A stretch of 64,000 bases of DNA from Streptomyces diastatochromogenes (GTDB taxonomy: Bacteria > Actinomycetota > Actinomycetes > Streptomycetales > Streptomycetaceae): assembly GCF_002242805.1 (NCBI RefSeq), contig NZ_MCGQ01000058.1:1-64000 (forward strand). Direction: 5' to 3'. The notes beneath the pieces were generated by a model. The model was not told where the DNA came from, did not search any database, and saw nothing but the letters and a program-made list of their open reading frames with translations. Position numbers and translations under genes: made by a program. This document shows positions 43,251-51,086 of this stretch, one piece after another (within the stretch, counting starts at the first letter, position 1; every line of letters starts with the position of its first letter).

Positions 43251-44410
43251 CCACCGTGCCGGACATCAAGTCGGTCGGCATCGTGGGCGGTTCGCTGGGC
43301 GGTCTGTTCCAGGCGGTCGCGCTCGCGGAGCTGGGACTGGACGTCACCGTCTGGGAGCGGTCCGCGGGCCGACCCGACGACCGTGGCGCGGGGATCGTGC
43401 TGCAGCCGAGCGTCGCCTGGTTCCTCAGCATGTTCTGCGGCGTCGATCCCGACCGGATCAGCGTCCCCGTCACGCACCGGCAGTTCTTCGGCCGGGACGG
43501 GCGGAGCCATCACACGCTCATGGGACAGCGGATGATCTCCTGGGGTGCGATCTACGCCTCCCTGCGGGACCGCCTCGACCCCGCGCGCTACCACGACGGG
43601 CACCAGGTGACCGCGCTCGCACCCCGGCCCGACGGTGTCGACGTCCAGGTCGGCGACGCCGTCCGTCCCGTGGACCTCGCGATCATCGCCGACGGCTCCG
43701 CCTCCCGCCATCGCCGGCTCGTCGCACCCGGGGGTGCCCCCCACTACGCCGGGTACGTCGCCTACCGGGGCGTCATCGACGAGGCCGAACTCCCGGAGGA
43801 GCTGAGCGAGGTCTTCCGTGACCGGTTCAGCTTCTACGACGGGGACCGCACCCAGTTCCTGTGCTACTTCATCCCGGGCGACTTCGGCACGACCACGCCG
43901 GGAAAGCGCCGGATGAACTGGGTGTGGTACGTGCGGGCGGACGGGGCCGACCTGGATCGCATCACCACCGACCGCGACGGAACGGCCCACGGGCTGTCCC
44001 TGCCCCCGGGGCTGATCGCCCCTCAGGTGCACACCGAACTCCTGGACCGGGCAGGGGCGTTGCTTCCCGACCTCCTGCGTGAACTCGTGGAGCACACCCG
44101 GGAGCCGTTCGCCCAGGCGATCCTCGACGGGCGGGTCTCCCGGATGCGCAGCGGCCGTACGCTGCTCACCGGCGACGCGGCCTTCGTGGTCCGGCCGCAC
44201 ACCGCCGCCAGCGCGGAGAAGGCGGCCGCCGACGCCATCACCCTCTTCACCGCCCTGCAGCAGGTCCCGTCCCTGGACGGCGCCCTGCGGGCGTGGGAGA
44301 AGGACCGGCTTGCCGAGGGAACGGCCCTCTACCGCCACGGCATCGGCCTCGGACACCGGCTCGGCCTGGGCGGTTCCGAGCCGGCGAGGGCCGCCGCTGC
44401 CGGCAGTTGA
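43247..44410 (+). CDS. FAD-dependent aromatic monooxygenase (PHBH family)
   Basis: A 387-aa group-A flavin monooxygenase. The dinucleotide fold starts at residue 10 (VGIVGGSLGGLFQAVALAELG), the DG-type NADPH/FAD motif is IIADGSASRHRR, and the second FAD motif is TLLTGDAAFVVRPHTAASAEKAAADA, where the usual GDAAH-P-G-G reads GDAAFVVRP-H. The family includes 2,6-dihydroxypyridine 3-monooxygenase and related aromatic hydroxylases. The GTG start at 43247 overlaps the DsbA-like gene's stop. It is followed 16 bp later by a LysR gene on the same strand, which suggests a small aromatic-modifying operon with its own regulator at the end. Confidence 0.85.
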   Translation: MTTVPDIKSVGIVGGSLGGLFQAVALAELGLDVTVWERSAGRPDDRGAGIVLQPSVAWFLSMFCGVDPDRISVPVTHRQFFGRDGRSHHTLMGQRMISWGAIYASLRDRLDPARYHDGHQVTALAPRPDGVDVQVGDAVRPVDLAIIADGSASRHRRLVAPGGAPHYAGYVAYRGVIDEAELPEELSEVFRDRFSFYDGDRTQFLCYFIPGDFGTTTPGKRRMNWVWYVRADGADLDRITTDRDGTAHGLSLPPGLIAPQVHTELLDRAGALLPDLLRELVEHTREPFAQAILDGRVSRMRSGRTLLTGDAAFVVRPHTAASAEKAAADAITLFTALQQVPSLDGALRAWEKDRLAEGTALYRHGIGLGHRLGLGGSEPARAAAAGS

Positions 44411-44426
44411 GGGAGTGGTTCATTCG

Positions 44427-45329
44427 ATGGACGCGACGCTACGGCAACTCGGTGTATTCGTGGCCATCGCCGACAACGAGGGCTTCGGCGCGGCCGCCGC
44501 GGCCCTCGGCATGAGCCAGTCCTCGGTGTCGCACTCGCTCGCCTCGCTCGAACGCGTGGTGCAGGGCGCCCTCGTGCAGCGCGCCACGCCGGTCCGGCCG
44601 ACGCCGCTGGGTGAGGTGCTGCTGCCCCATGCCCGCGCCACCCTTGCCGCGGCCCGCGCGTTCCACGCCGCCGCGGCCGCGCACAAGAGCACCGGTGTGG
44701 CCGGGGCGATCGGTCTTGCCGTCCCGCCGACGGCCGCGCGCGGGCTGCTGCCCGGCCTGCTGCGGCTGTGGCACGAGCACCTTCCGCACGTCGAGATCAC
44801 GGTCTTCGAGGGCCTCGACGAGGAGACCGAACAGTGGCTGGAGAGCGGCACGGTCGACGTGGCCGTCCTCATCGACCCCGACCCGCTGCCCCGCGGCGCC
44901 CTGCACCTGGCGACCGACGCCTACGAGGCCGTGGTGCGTAGCGACCACCCTCTGGCGGGCGAGGAGTTCATCGAGCTGGCGGACCTGCTGGAGGACCCGC
45001 TGCTGGCCACCACCTCCGGCTGCGAGACCCAGGTCAAGCACCTGCACGCGATGACCGGCCTGACCTATCGGCCCACCCAGCGCATCCGCGAACTCACCAC
45101 CCTGCTGTGCATGGTGGAGGCCGGCCTCGGCGTCGGGATCATCCCGTCCCTGGCGGCGAGCATGCTGTCCGAGACCCTCACCCTGGTCCCCCTGCGACCG
45201 CACCTGGAACGCCGGCTCGTCCTGACCGGCCCGAGCGGCCGACCCTGGCACCCGAACGTCACCGTGATCCGGGACCTGTGCGAGAAGCGTCCCGCCGGCC
45301 TGTCGGCTCCTGCGACGGGCCGGCGGTAG
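44427..45329 (+). CDS. LysR-family transcriptional regulator
   Basis: A 300-aa LysR regulator: HTH at about 4-62 (LRQLGVFVAIADNEGFGAAAAALGM then SQSSVSHSLASLERVV), with an effector-binding domain containing LPGLLRLWHEHLPHVEITVFEG and VAVLIDPDPLP. It follows the FAD monooxygenase by 16 bp and is probably transcribed with it, unlike the usual divergent LysR arrangement. GGGAG lies 12 bases before the ATG at 44427. Likely targets are the cupin-DsbA-monooxygenase unit or the convergent aldo-keto reductase gene; neither is shown. Confidence 0.85.
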   Translation: MDATLRQLGVFVAIADNEGFGAAAAALGMSQSSVSHSLASLERVVQGALVQRATPVRPTPLGEVLLPHARATLAAARAFHAAAAAHKSTGVAGAIGLAVPPTAARGLLPGLLRLWHEHLPHVEITVFEGLDEETEQWLESGTVDVAVLIDPDPLPRGALHLATDAYEAVVRSDHPLAGEEFIELADLLEDPLLATTSGCETQVKHLHAMTGLTYRPTQRIRELTTLLCMVEAGLGVGIIPSLAASMLSETLTLVPLRPHLERRLVLTGPSGRPWHPNVTVIRDLCEKRPAGLSAPATGRR

Positions 45330-45358
45330 AACCCGTTTCCGGTGGTCGTGATCTGCGC

Positions 45359-46339
45359 TCAGAACAGTGCGATGGGCGGCAGCGGGGGAAAGATCTCATC
45401 CAGTTCGGCGAGGTCGTCCGCACCGAACTCGTACCCGGCCGCGGCCGCGTTCTGGGCGACCTGCCCGGGCCGCGTGGCACCGGCGATGACCGAGGCGACA
45501 GCGGGACGGGAAGCGAGCCAGGAGAAGGCGACCTGGACCTCGTCGAGGCCGCGCTTCCTGGCGAAGTCGCCGAAGGCCGCGAGCTGGGCCAGGTCGGCGT
45601 TCTCGAAGTCGTCCTGGCGGAAGTGGGTCAGCCGCGACCCTTCGGGGGCCTTGCCGGAGGAGTACTTGCCGGTCAGCAGCCCGCTGGCGAGTGGGTAGTA
45701 GGGCAGGACGCCCAGCCCGAACGCCCGGGCGGCGGGCAGCACTTCCAGCTCGGCGCGGCGGTCGAGCAGGTTGTACTGGTTCTGCGAGGCGACGAAGCGG
45801 GTGGTGCCGAGCTGGCGGGCGAGGTACTCGGCCTGGGCGATCTGCCATCCGGCGAAGTTGGAGTGGCCGAGGTAGAGCACCTTGCCCTGCCGCACCAGGG
45901 TGTCGAGCGCGGCCAGGGTCTCCTCGATCGGCGTGACCGGGTCGGGGGTGTGGAACTGGTACAGGTCGATCCGGTCGGTGCCCAGTCGGCGCAGCGACTC
46001 CTCGACGGCGCGGACGATGTAGCGGCGGGAGCCGCGGACTCCGAAGTCACGGCCGTTGGCCCCCTCGGCGTCCATGCCGAACTTGGTGGCGATCACCACG
46101 TCGTCGCGGTGGCCCTTCAGCGCCTCGCCGAGGAGTCGTTCGCTCAGCCCGGGGGGTGTGCCGTAGGTGTCCGCGACGTCGAAAAGGGTGATGCCGGCGT
46201 CGAGGGCGGCTCGCACCACGGCGTCGGTGCCCTCCTGGGTGAAGCTGGCGGTGCCGGGCCGGCCGAGGTTGCTGCAGCCGAGCCCGACCGTGGACACGGT
46301 CAGACCGGAGGTGCCGAGTTGGCGATAGCCGACGGACAT
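45359..46339 (-). CDS. Aldo-keto reductase
   Basis: A 326-aa AKR TIM barrel of the YhdN/tas-like group. The catalytic tetrad can be placed as Asp and Tyr in FDVADTYG, Lys in VIATKFGM and His in LYQFHTPDP. The cofactor-binding segments SNFAGWQ and ASVIAGATRPGQVAQNAAA are typical. It reduces aldehydes or ketones with NADPH. The ATG at 46339 has only a weak GAGAAGAG upstream. It is convergent with the LysR gene (29 bp) and lies downstream of the FMN reductase gene on the same strand, with a terminator hairpin between them, so it is probably transcribed separately. Confidence 0.88.
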   Translation of the reverse strand: MSVGYRQLGTSGLTVSTVGLGCSNLGRPGTASFTQEGTDAVVRAALDAGITLFDVADTYGTPPGLSERLLGEALKGHRDDVVIATKFGMDAEGANGRDFGVRGSRRYIVRAVEESLRRLGTDRIDLYQFHTPDPVTPIEETLAALDTLVRQGKVLYLGHSNFAGWQIAQAEYLARQLGTTRFVASQNQYNLLDRRAELEVLPAARAFGLGVLPYYPLASGLLTGKYSSGKAPEGSRLTHFRQDDFENADLAQLAAFGDFARKRGLDEVQVAFSWLASRPAVASVIAGATRPGQVAQNAAAAGYEFGADDLAELDEIFPPLPPIALF

Positions 46340-46520
46340 GGTGCGCTCTTCTCTCGATGGGCGTAGGCGGTCGGGTGGGTGGCGGTCCGGAGACCGAGCA
46401 CCGCACTGCCCGTCCAGCCTGTTCAGCGCATCGGGATGAGTCCAATCAATCCACACGATCCCCTGATGAGGACGATCGATGACCGTCGTCCGGCGCGTGG
46501 ACGGACGGTGGCACGCGAAA

Positions 46521-46544
46521 GGGGCCGGAGCAGCCTCCGACCCC
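46521..46544 (-). terminator. Terminator after the FMN reductase gene
   Basis: GGGGCCGGAG (46521-46530) and CTCCGACCCC (46535-46544) form a 10-bp stem with one mismatch and a 4-nt loop; on the minus strand TTTCGCG follows. It lies 19 bp beyond the FMN reductase stop. Confidence 0.6.
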
Positions 46545-46562
46545 TCGCTGGTGCGTACCGGC

Positions 46563-47120
46563 TCAGGCAGCCACGCCCACGTTGCCGTGCAGACGGGCGA
46601 CGACCTCGGTCAGCTGGGCGGCGACCTCGGCGTCGTCGACCGGGTGGGTCTCGGCGAAGCGGGTCACGGAGCCCGGGATGGACAGCTTGATGTCCTCGAT
46701 CACCTTGCCACCGGCGATGCCCACGGCCTTGCGGGCCTCGTCCTGGGCCCACACGCCGCCGTACTGGCCGAAGGCGGTGCCGACCACGGCGACGGGCTTG
46801 CCACCGAAGGCGCCGGCGCCGTAGGGGCGGGACAGCCAGTCGATGGCGTTCTTCAGGACGGCCGGGATGGTGCCGTTGTACTCGGGGGAGAAGAGCAGGA
46901 AGGCGTCGGCGCTCTGGGCGGCCTCACGCAGCTTGGCGGCGGCGGCCGGGACGCTGCCCTCGACGTCGATGTCCTCGTTGTAGAAGGGGATCTCGGCCAG
47001 GCCCTCGAAGAGGTCGACTTCGGCGCCCTCGGGGGCGAGCTTGACGGCTGCCTCGGCGAGCTGGCGGTTGTGCGAACCGGCGCGAAGGCTGCCGACGAGC
47101 GCGAGGATACGAACAGACAT
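46563..47120 (-). CDS. NADPH-dependent FMN reductase (flavodoxin fold)
   Basis: A 185-aa flavodoxin-fold reductase. The FMN phosphate loop is VGSLRAGSHNRQ, and SPEYNGTIPAVLKNAIDWLSRP is the isoalloxazine-binding block of the family. GKPVAVVGTAFGQYGGVWAQDEARK follows. It could reduce FMN, quinones or azo compounds, and might supply reduced flavin for nearby oxygenases. It is divergent from a TetR gene across a 119-bp spacer with two identical-type palindromes (GGACC-N2-GGTCC), so repression by that TetR is likely. Confidence 0.9.
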   Translation of the reverse strand: MSVRILALVGSLRAGSHNRQLAEAAVKLAPEGAEVDLFEGLAEIPFYNEDIDVEGSVPAAAAKLREAAQSADAFLLFSPEYNGTIPAVLKNAIDWLSRPYGAGAFGGKPVAVVGTAFGQYGGVWAQDEARKAVGIAGGKVIEDIKLSIPGSVTRFAETHPVDDAEVAAQLTEVVARLHGNVGVAA

Positions 47121-47160
47121 GGGGGTACTCCAAGGGGCTGAAACATCGCTGTTACGATCC

Positions 47161-47172
47161 GGACCGGGGTCC
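47161..47172. promoter_or_regulatory. TetR operator 1 (GGACC-GG-GGTCC)
   Basis: A perfect 12-bp palindrome 41 bp upstream of the FMN reductase start. It is paired with a second copy 36 bp away in the divergent spacer. Confidence 0.6.
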
Positions 47173-47196
47173 GCTTAAGTTTGTATCAGGCTAAGC

Positions 47197-47208
47197 GGAC
47201 CGTGGTCC
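47197..47208. promoter_or_regulatory. TetR operator 2 (GGACC-GT-GGTCC)
   Basis: The second palindrome lies 32 bp upstream of the TetR start. The two copies sit in a larger inverted arrangement (GGTCCGCTTA ... TAAGCGGACC), so one site probably covers each divergent promoter. Confidence 0.6.
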
Positions 47209-47239
47209 AGTTTCATTCCCGATGCTTTACGCTGTCGTC

Positions 47240-47902
47240 ATGTCCAGCGCCCTGCCGCCCTTCCCGAAGCCTCAGGAGCCCCTCGAACCCCCTCGGTTGC
47301 TGGAGGTCGAGTCGGCCCCGGACGAGCCCTGCCTGCGCGCCGACGCGGCCCGCAACCGGGCCCGGCTGCTGGAGGCCGCCGCCCGGCTGATCGCGGAGCA
47401 CGGAGTGGCCGGAGTGACGATGGAGGCGGTGGCCGCCGCGGCCCAGGTGGGCAAGGGCACGGTCTTCCGCCGCTTCGGCGACCGCAACGGGCTGCTGACG
47501 GCGCTGCTCGACCACTCGGCGCGGCAGCTGCAGGCCGACTTCCTCGGCGGACCGCCCCCGCTGGGTCCCGGGGCGCCGCCCCTGGAGCGGCTGCGGGCCT
47601 TCGGTGTGGCCGTGCTCTATCGATCGGCCGAGCAGCTGGACCTGCAGCTGGCCGCCCAGCCGGAGCCGGCCCGCCGGTTCTCCCACCCCTCGGTCCAGGC
47701 CCTGCGCACGCACGTCGCGATGCTGCTGCGGCAGATCGTGCCCACCGCCGACTGCGAACTCCTCTCCCAGACGCTGATGGCCTCGCTCGACCCGGCGCTG
47801 ATCCACCATCTGACCCGGCAGTGCGGGATGCCCATGCATCGGCTGGAGTCCGGCTGGCACGACCTCGTGGCACGGCTGACGGGCACGGAGTGGTCCGGCT
47901 GA
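47240..47902 (+). CDS. TetR-family regulator, probable repressor of the FMN reductase gene
   Basis: A 220-aa TetR-type repressor. The HTH spans about 45-90 (NRARLLEAAARLIAEHG, TMEAVAAAAQVGKGTVFRRFGDRNGLL), preceded by a 35-residue Pro-rich N-terminal tail that is common in this Streptomyces group. The ligand domain is unremarkable. The ATG at 47240 is preferred to one at 47222. Two GGACC-N2-GGTCC palindromes fill the spacer to the divergent FMN reductase gene, which makes this the classical autoregulated TetR/reductase pair. The inducer is unknown; a quinone or electrophile would suit the target. Confidence 0.88.
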   Translation: MSSALPPFPKPQEPLEPPRLLEVESAPDEPCLRADAARNRARLLEAAARLIAEHGVAGVTMEAVAAAAQVGKGTVFRRFGDRNGLLTALLDHSARQLQADFLGGPPPLGPGAPPLERLRAFGVAVLYRSAEQLDLQLAAQPEPARRFSHPSVQALRTHVAMLLRQIVPTADCELLSQTLMASLDPALIHHLTRQCGMPMHRLESGWHDLVARLTGTEWSG

Positions 47903-47909
47903 GCCCCGA

Positions 47910-49064
47910 TCAGCCGTGGTCGGCGGTGAACATGTCGACCAGCCCCTGCGGTGCGTCGGCGCGGAACAGCATCGCGGCGCTCTGCGCGGAGTCCGCCGCG
48001 GAGGACGCGCCGCGCGGGAACATCGTCTCCTCGTAGGCGGCCAGCGCGGCCTCGGTGTCCCCGGGGTGCGCGGCGAGCGCGAGGCCCAGTTCGGCGCCGT
48101 CGAGCAGCGCGAGGTTGGCGCCCTCGCCCGCGAACGGCGACATCAGGTGCGCGGCGTCGCCGAGCAGGGTGACCCCGGGGACCCGGTCCCACCGGTGGCC
48201 GACCGGCAGGGCGTGGATCCGCCGTGGCACCAGGGCGCCGTCCGCGTCCGTGACCAGCGCCTTCAGGCTCTCGTCCCAGCCGTCGAACTCCTTGAGCACG
48301 GCCGCCTTGGCCGCCTCGGTGTCGGTGAAGTCGATGCCGTCCAGCCAGTCCTCCGGCGCCTCGACGGCGGCGTAGACATGCAGGCTGCCGTCGGACTCGC
48401 GGTGGGCGAGGAAGCCCCGGCCGGCGCCGAGCGCGAACAGCATTCCGCCGCCGACGACCCGGGCGCTCCCGGGGTGGCGCAGATCGGCCGCCGACAGGTC
48501 CGCCTCGACGAACGACACCCCGGTGTAGGCGGGCCGGGCGGGGGACAGCAGCGGGCGGATGCGGGACCAGGCGCCGTCCGCGCCGACCAGCAGGTCCGTG
48601 GTGAAGGCGCTGCCGTCCGCGAGCGTCACCTCGTGCCGCCCGGCGCCGAGCGGGCGCGCGCCGGTCACCTTCACGCCCCAGCGGACGGTGCCGTCCGGCA
48701 GGGAGTCCAGCAGCAGGTCGCGCAGATCGCCGCGGTCGATCTCGGGGCGCCCGCCGGTGCCGTCGTCCGGCAGCTCCAGGCGGACCGTCCCGCGCCGGTC
48801 GAGGACCCGCGTGGCCTGACCGCCGGCGTGGACGCGGGCCAGGAAGGTGTCGTACAGCCGGGCCGCGCGCAGCGCCACCTGGCCGGAGCCGTCGTGGATG
48901 TCGAGCATGCCGCCCTGCGTCCGCACGGCCGGCGAGGCGTCCAGGTCGAACACGGCCGCCTCGATGCCGTGCACGTGCAGCACCCGGGCGAGCGCGAGCC
49001 CGCCGAGTCCGGCGCCGACTACGGCGATGGGGTGGTGGGGGAGGGTGGGGGCAGGGGTGGTCAT
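47910..49064 (-). CDS. TetX-like FAD-dependent monooxygenase
   Basis: A 384-aa group-A flavin monooxygenase closely resembling the TetX subgroup: IAVVGAGLGGLALARVL at the N-terminus, GGMLDIHDGSGQVALRAA, the DG motif LLVGADGAWSRIRPLL and VTLLGDAAHLMSPFAGEGANLALLDG. TetX proteins hydroxylate and inactivate tetracyclines, but most chromosomal Streptomyces relatives have unknown substrates. AGGAGG precedes the ATG. A TetR gene ends 26 bp upstream on the same strand, so the two form an operon behind a three-operator promoter. Induction by the substrate drug is a natural hypothesis. Confidence 0.88.
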   Translation of the reverse strand: MTTPAPTLPHHPIAVVGAGLGGLALARVLHVHGIEAAVFDLDASPAVRTQGGMLDIHDGSGQVALRAARLYDTFLARVHAGGQATRVLDRRGTVRLELPDDGTGGRPEIDRGDLRDLLLDSLPDGTVRWGVKVTGARPLGAGRHEVTLADGSAFTTDLLVGADGAWSRIRPLLSPARPAYTGVSFVEADLSAADLRHPGSARVVGGGMLFALGAGRGFLAHRESDGSLHVYAAVEAPEDWLDGIDFTDTEAAKAAVLKEFDGWDESLKALVTDADGALVPRRIHALPVGHRWDRVPGVTLLGDAAHLMSPFAGEGANLALLDGAELGLALAAHPGDTEAALAAYEETMFPRGASSAADSAQSAAMLFRADAPQGLVDMFTADHG

Positions 49065-49089
49065 GGTGGCCTCCTGGGAGGTGAGGGGG

Positions 49090-49752
49090 TCAGTCGGGTA
49101 CGGCGGTGCGCTCGATGCCGTTGATCAGTGCCTGGAAGGCCCAGGACAGCCGGGCCTCGGGGGCACCGGACAGCAGGGCGTCGCCGGTCGCGGCGATGTG
49201 CGGGTGGGTGTCCTCGGACGCCCCGCGCAAGGCGCCCTCCAGCGCCTGCCAGTCGCCCGGGGACTCCTCCCCGGCGTGCTCGGCGGCGGTCGCGGTGGCG
49301 TGCTGCAGCAGCAGATCGACGCCCCAGGCCGCCCGGTCGCGCGGCACCCCACCCTCGTCGAGCAGGGCGAGCAGCGTCTCGATCAGGTTCAGGTAGTGCG
49401 GGCCGCTCGGCCGGGCGGTCAGCGCCGAGCGGGCGAGGCTCGGATGCTCCAGCAGCATCCGCGTGCAGTCGGTGAGCACACGCTCCAGCCGCTCGCGCCA
49501 GCTGCCCTCGGCCGAAGCGGGCCCCACCGTGCCGAGCAGCTCGTCCAGGACGGCCGCGTGCAGCTCGTCGGTGCTGCGGACGTAGACGTACAGCGAGGCC
49601 GGACCCGTGTCGAGCTCCTGTGCCAGCCGTCGCATGGTCACCTTCCGCAGCCCTTCGGTGCGCAGGATCGCCACCGCGGCGGCGACGATGCCCTCCCGGG
49701 TGAGAGCGGGCTTGGCCGGACGTTCGCGACGGGAGCGGGGGGAAGCTGTCAT
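49090..49752 (-). CDS. TetR-family repressor (TetR_C type) of the TetX-like operon
   Basis: A 220-aa TetR-type repressor. The HTH is at about 17-62 (LTREGIVAAAVAILRTEGL, KVTMRRLAQELDTGPASLYVYVRSTDEL), and the C-terminal half matches the class TetR_C domain of TetR itself and related drug sensors. It is the first gene of a two-gene operon with the TetX-like monooxygenase. Three 12-bp palindromes at 15-bp spacing lie 14-55 bp upstream of its ATG, so it should repress itself and the oxygenase. Ligand identity is inference. Confidence 0.9.
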   Translation of the reverse strand: MTASPRSRRERPAKPALTREGIVAAAVAILRTEGLRKVTMRRLAQELDTGPASLYVYVRSTDELHAAVLDELLGTVGPASAEGSWRERLERVLTDCTRMLLEHPSLARSALTARPSGPHYLNLIETLLALLDEGGVPRDRAAWGVDLLLQHATATAAEHAGEESPGDWQALEGALRGASEDTHPHIAATGDALLSGAPEARLSWAFQALINGIERTAVPD

Positions 49753-49765
49753 GTGTCCACGGTAA

Positions 49766-49807
49766 CGAACATGTTCGCTACGAACAAGTTCGGAACGAAC
49801 GTGTTCG
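49766..49807. promoter_or_regulatory. Three palindromic operators at exact 15-bp spacing
   Basis: CGAAC-AT-GTTCG (49766-49777), CGAAC-AA-GTTCG (49781-49792) and CGAAC-GT-GTTCG (49796-49807) are each perfect apart from the central two bases and start exactly 15 bp apart. They occupy the promoter region of the TetR-TetX operon and should allow cooperative binding. Confidence 0.8.
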
Positions 49808-49837
49808 TAGATTCGTGGACCGCGTACCGCTTAATTA

Positions 49838-49851
49838 GTTCAGGAATGAAC
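49838..49851. promoter_or_regulatory. GTTCA-GGAA-TGAAC palindrome upstream of the LacI gene
   Basis: A perfect 5+5 dyad 55 bp before the LacI start. It is a candidate autoregulatory operator for that LacI protein, unlike the adjacent TetR sites in half-site sequence. Confidence 0.45.
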
Positions 49852-49905
49852 CACCTTCCCCCGCTCACCCCCGCCCGCCGCCGCTCTGCCAAGATGCGGT
49901 CTGTC

Positions 49906-50940
49906 ATGGTGCAGATACCGAACACGTCCCCGTCCGCTGCGCCCGCTCCGCACTCCGTCCCCACGAGTGCCGATGTGGCCCGGCTGGCCGGCGTCTCGCG
50001 CGCGACCGTCTCCTACGTCCTCAACAACACCAGTGCCGTACGGATCAGTGAGCCGACGCGCCGCCGCGTCCACGAGGCCGCCCGGGAGCTGGGGTACGTG
50101 CCGCACGCCGCCGCCCGCAGCCTGCGCGCCGGACACAGCCGTATGGTCCTGATGCCCGCCCCGACGTTCCCGGTGGGCCCCCTCTACAGCGGCTTCCTCG
50201 GTGATCTCCAGTCGGCCCTCGGCCGCCTCGACTACACGGTCGTGCAGTACGGCACCGTCGGCCTCCAGGGCGACGAGGCCGCCCGCGCCTGGGCCGAGTT
50301 GCGTCCCGTCGCCGTCCTGGTGCCGGGCGCGGGGCTCGGCCCGCAGGGCGTCGCGGTGCTCAAGCGGTCCGGCGCCCGCGCCGTGGTGACCCTGGGGCCC
50401 GAGCGCGTCGACGGCGCGCACGCCCTGCTGATGGACCACGACGCCGTCGGGTACTGCGCCGGCGCGCATCTGTACGCCCGCGGCCGTCGCCGTATCGGTG
50501 TGATCGTCCCCGAGGAGCCGGGCCTGGAGTCCTTCTCCCGGCCCCGGCTCGCCGGTGTGCACCAGGCCCTGCACGGCACGGACGCGACCGTGACCGCCGT
50601 GCCGCTCGCGTACACCGAGCAGGCCGCCGCCGAACTCGCCGCCCGCTGGCCCGAGTCGGGCCTGGACGCGGTGTTCGCCTACAACGACGAGTACGCCATG
50701 CTGCTGATGCGTGCCCTGCAGGACCAGGGTGTGCGCATCCCCGAGGACGTCGCCGTCGTCGGCGCCGACGACCTGATGCTAGGCCGGCTGCTGCGGCCAC
50801 GGCTCAGCACCGTCCACATCGAGCTGCCCTCCGGCCGTGACCTCGCGGAACTGGTCGACCGTGCGGTGCGCGACCCCGGCGGCGAGCCCGAGGTGCGCAA
50901 GGTGCTGGGCGCGTCGCTCGTCCAGCGCGACTCCAGCTGA
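49906..50940 (+). CDS. LacI-family transcriptional regulator
   Basis: A 344-aa LacI-type repressor. After a 15-residue leader the HTH is DVARLAGVSRATVSYVLNNT, with the hinge helix RVHEAARELGYVPHAAARSLRAG, then a periplasmic-binding-protein-like core (MLMPAPTFPVGPLYSGFL, AVLVPGAGLG, IPEDVAVVGADDLMLGRLLRPRLSTVHI). The ATG at 49906 is used; earlier ATGs at 49894 and 49846 are in frame. A GTTCA-N4-TGAAC dyad precedes it. No sugar operon is next to it: an aldehyde dehydrogenase gene follows 146 bp downstream on the same strand and is the nearest possible target. Confidence 0.85.
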   Translation: MVQIPNTSPSAAPAPHSVPTSADVARLAGVSRATVSYVLNNTSAVRISEPTRRRVHEAARELGYVPHAAARSLRAGHSRMVLMPAPTFPVGPLYSGFLGDLQSALGRLDYTVVQYGTVGLQGDEAARAWAELRPVAVLVPGAGLGPQGVAVLKRSGARAVVTLGPERVDGAHALLMDHDAVGYCAGAHLYARGRRRIGVIVPEEPGLESFSRPRLAGVHQALHGTDATVTAVPLAYTEQAAAELAARWPESGLDAVFAYNDEYAMLLMRALQDQGVRIPEDVAVVGADDLMLGRLLRPRLSTVHIELPSGRDLAELVDRAVRDPGGEPEVRKVLGASLVQRDSS

Positions 50941-51086
50941 CCCGGTCCGCGGCGGCGGTTAGGGTTCCGAAGAGGCATGACCACGATGTAGTTTCGCGCT
51001 CAACAAAGTAGGCGCGTCCCCGGAACGCCCCCGGACCCGGCCCGCGCCCCGAGCCGTACCGCCCGGCGACCGATCGGAGAGCCGAC

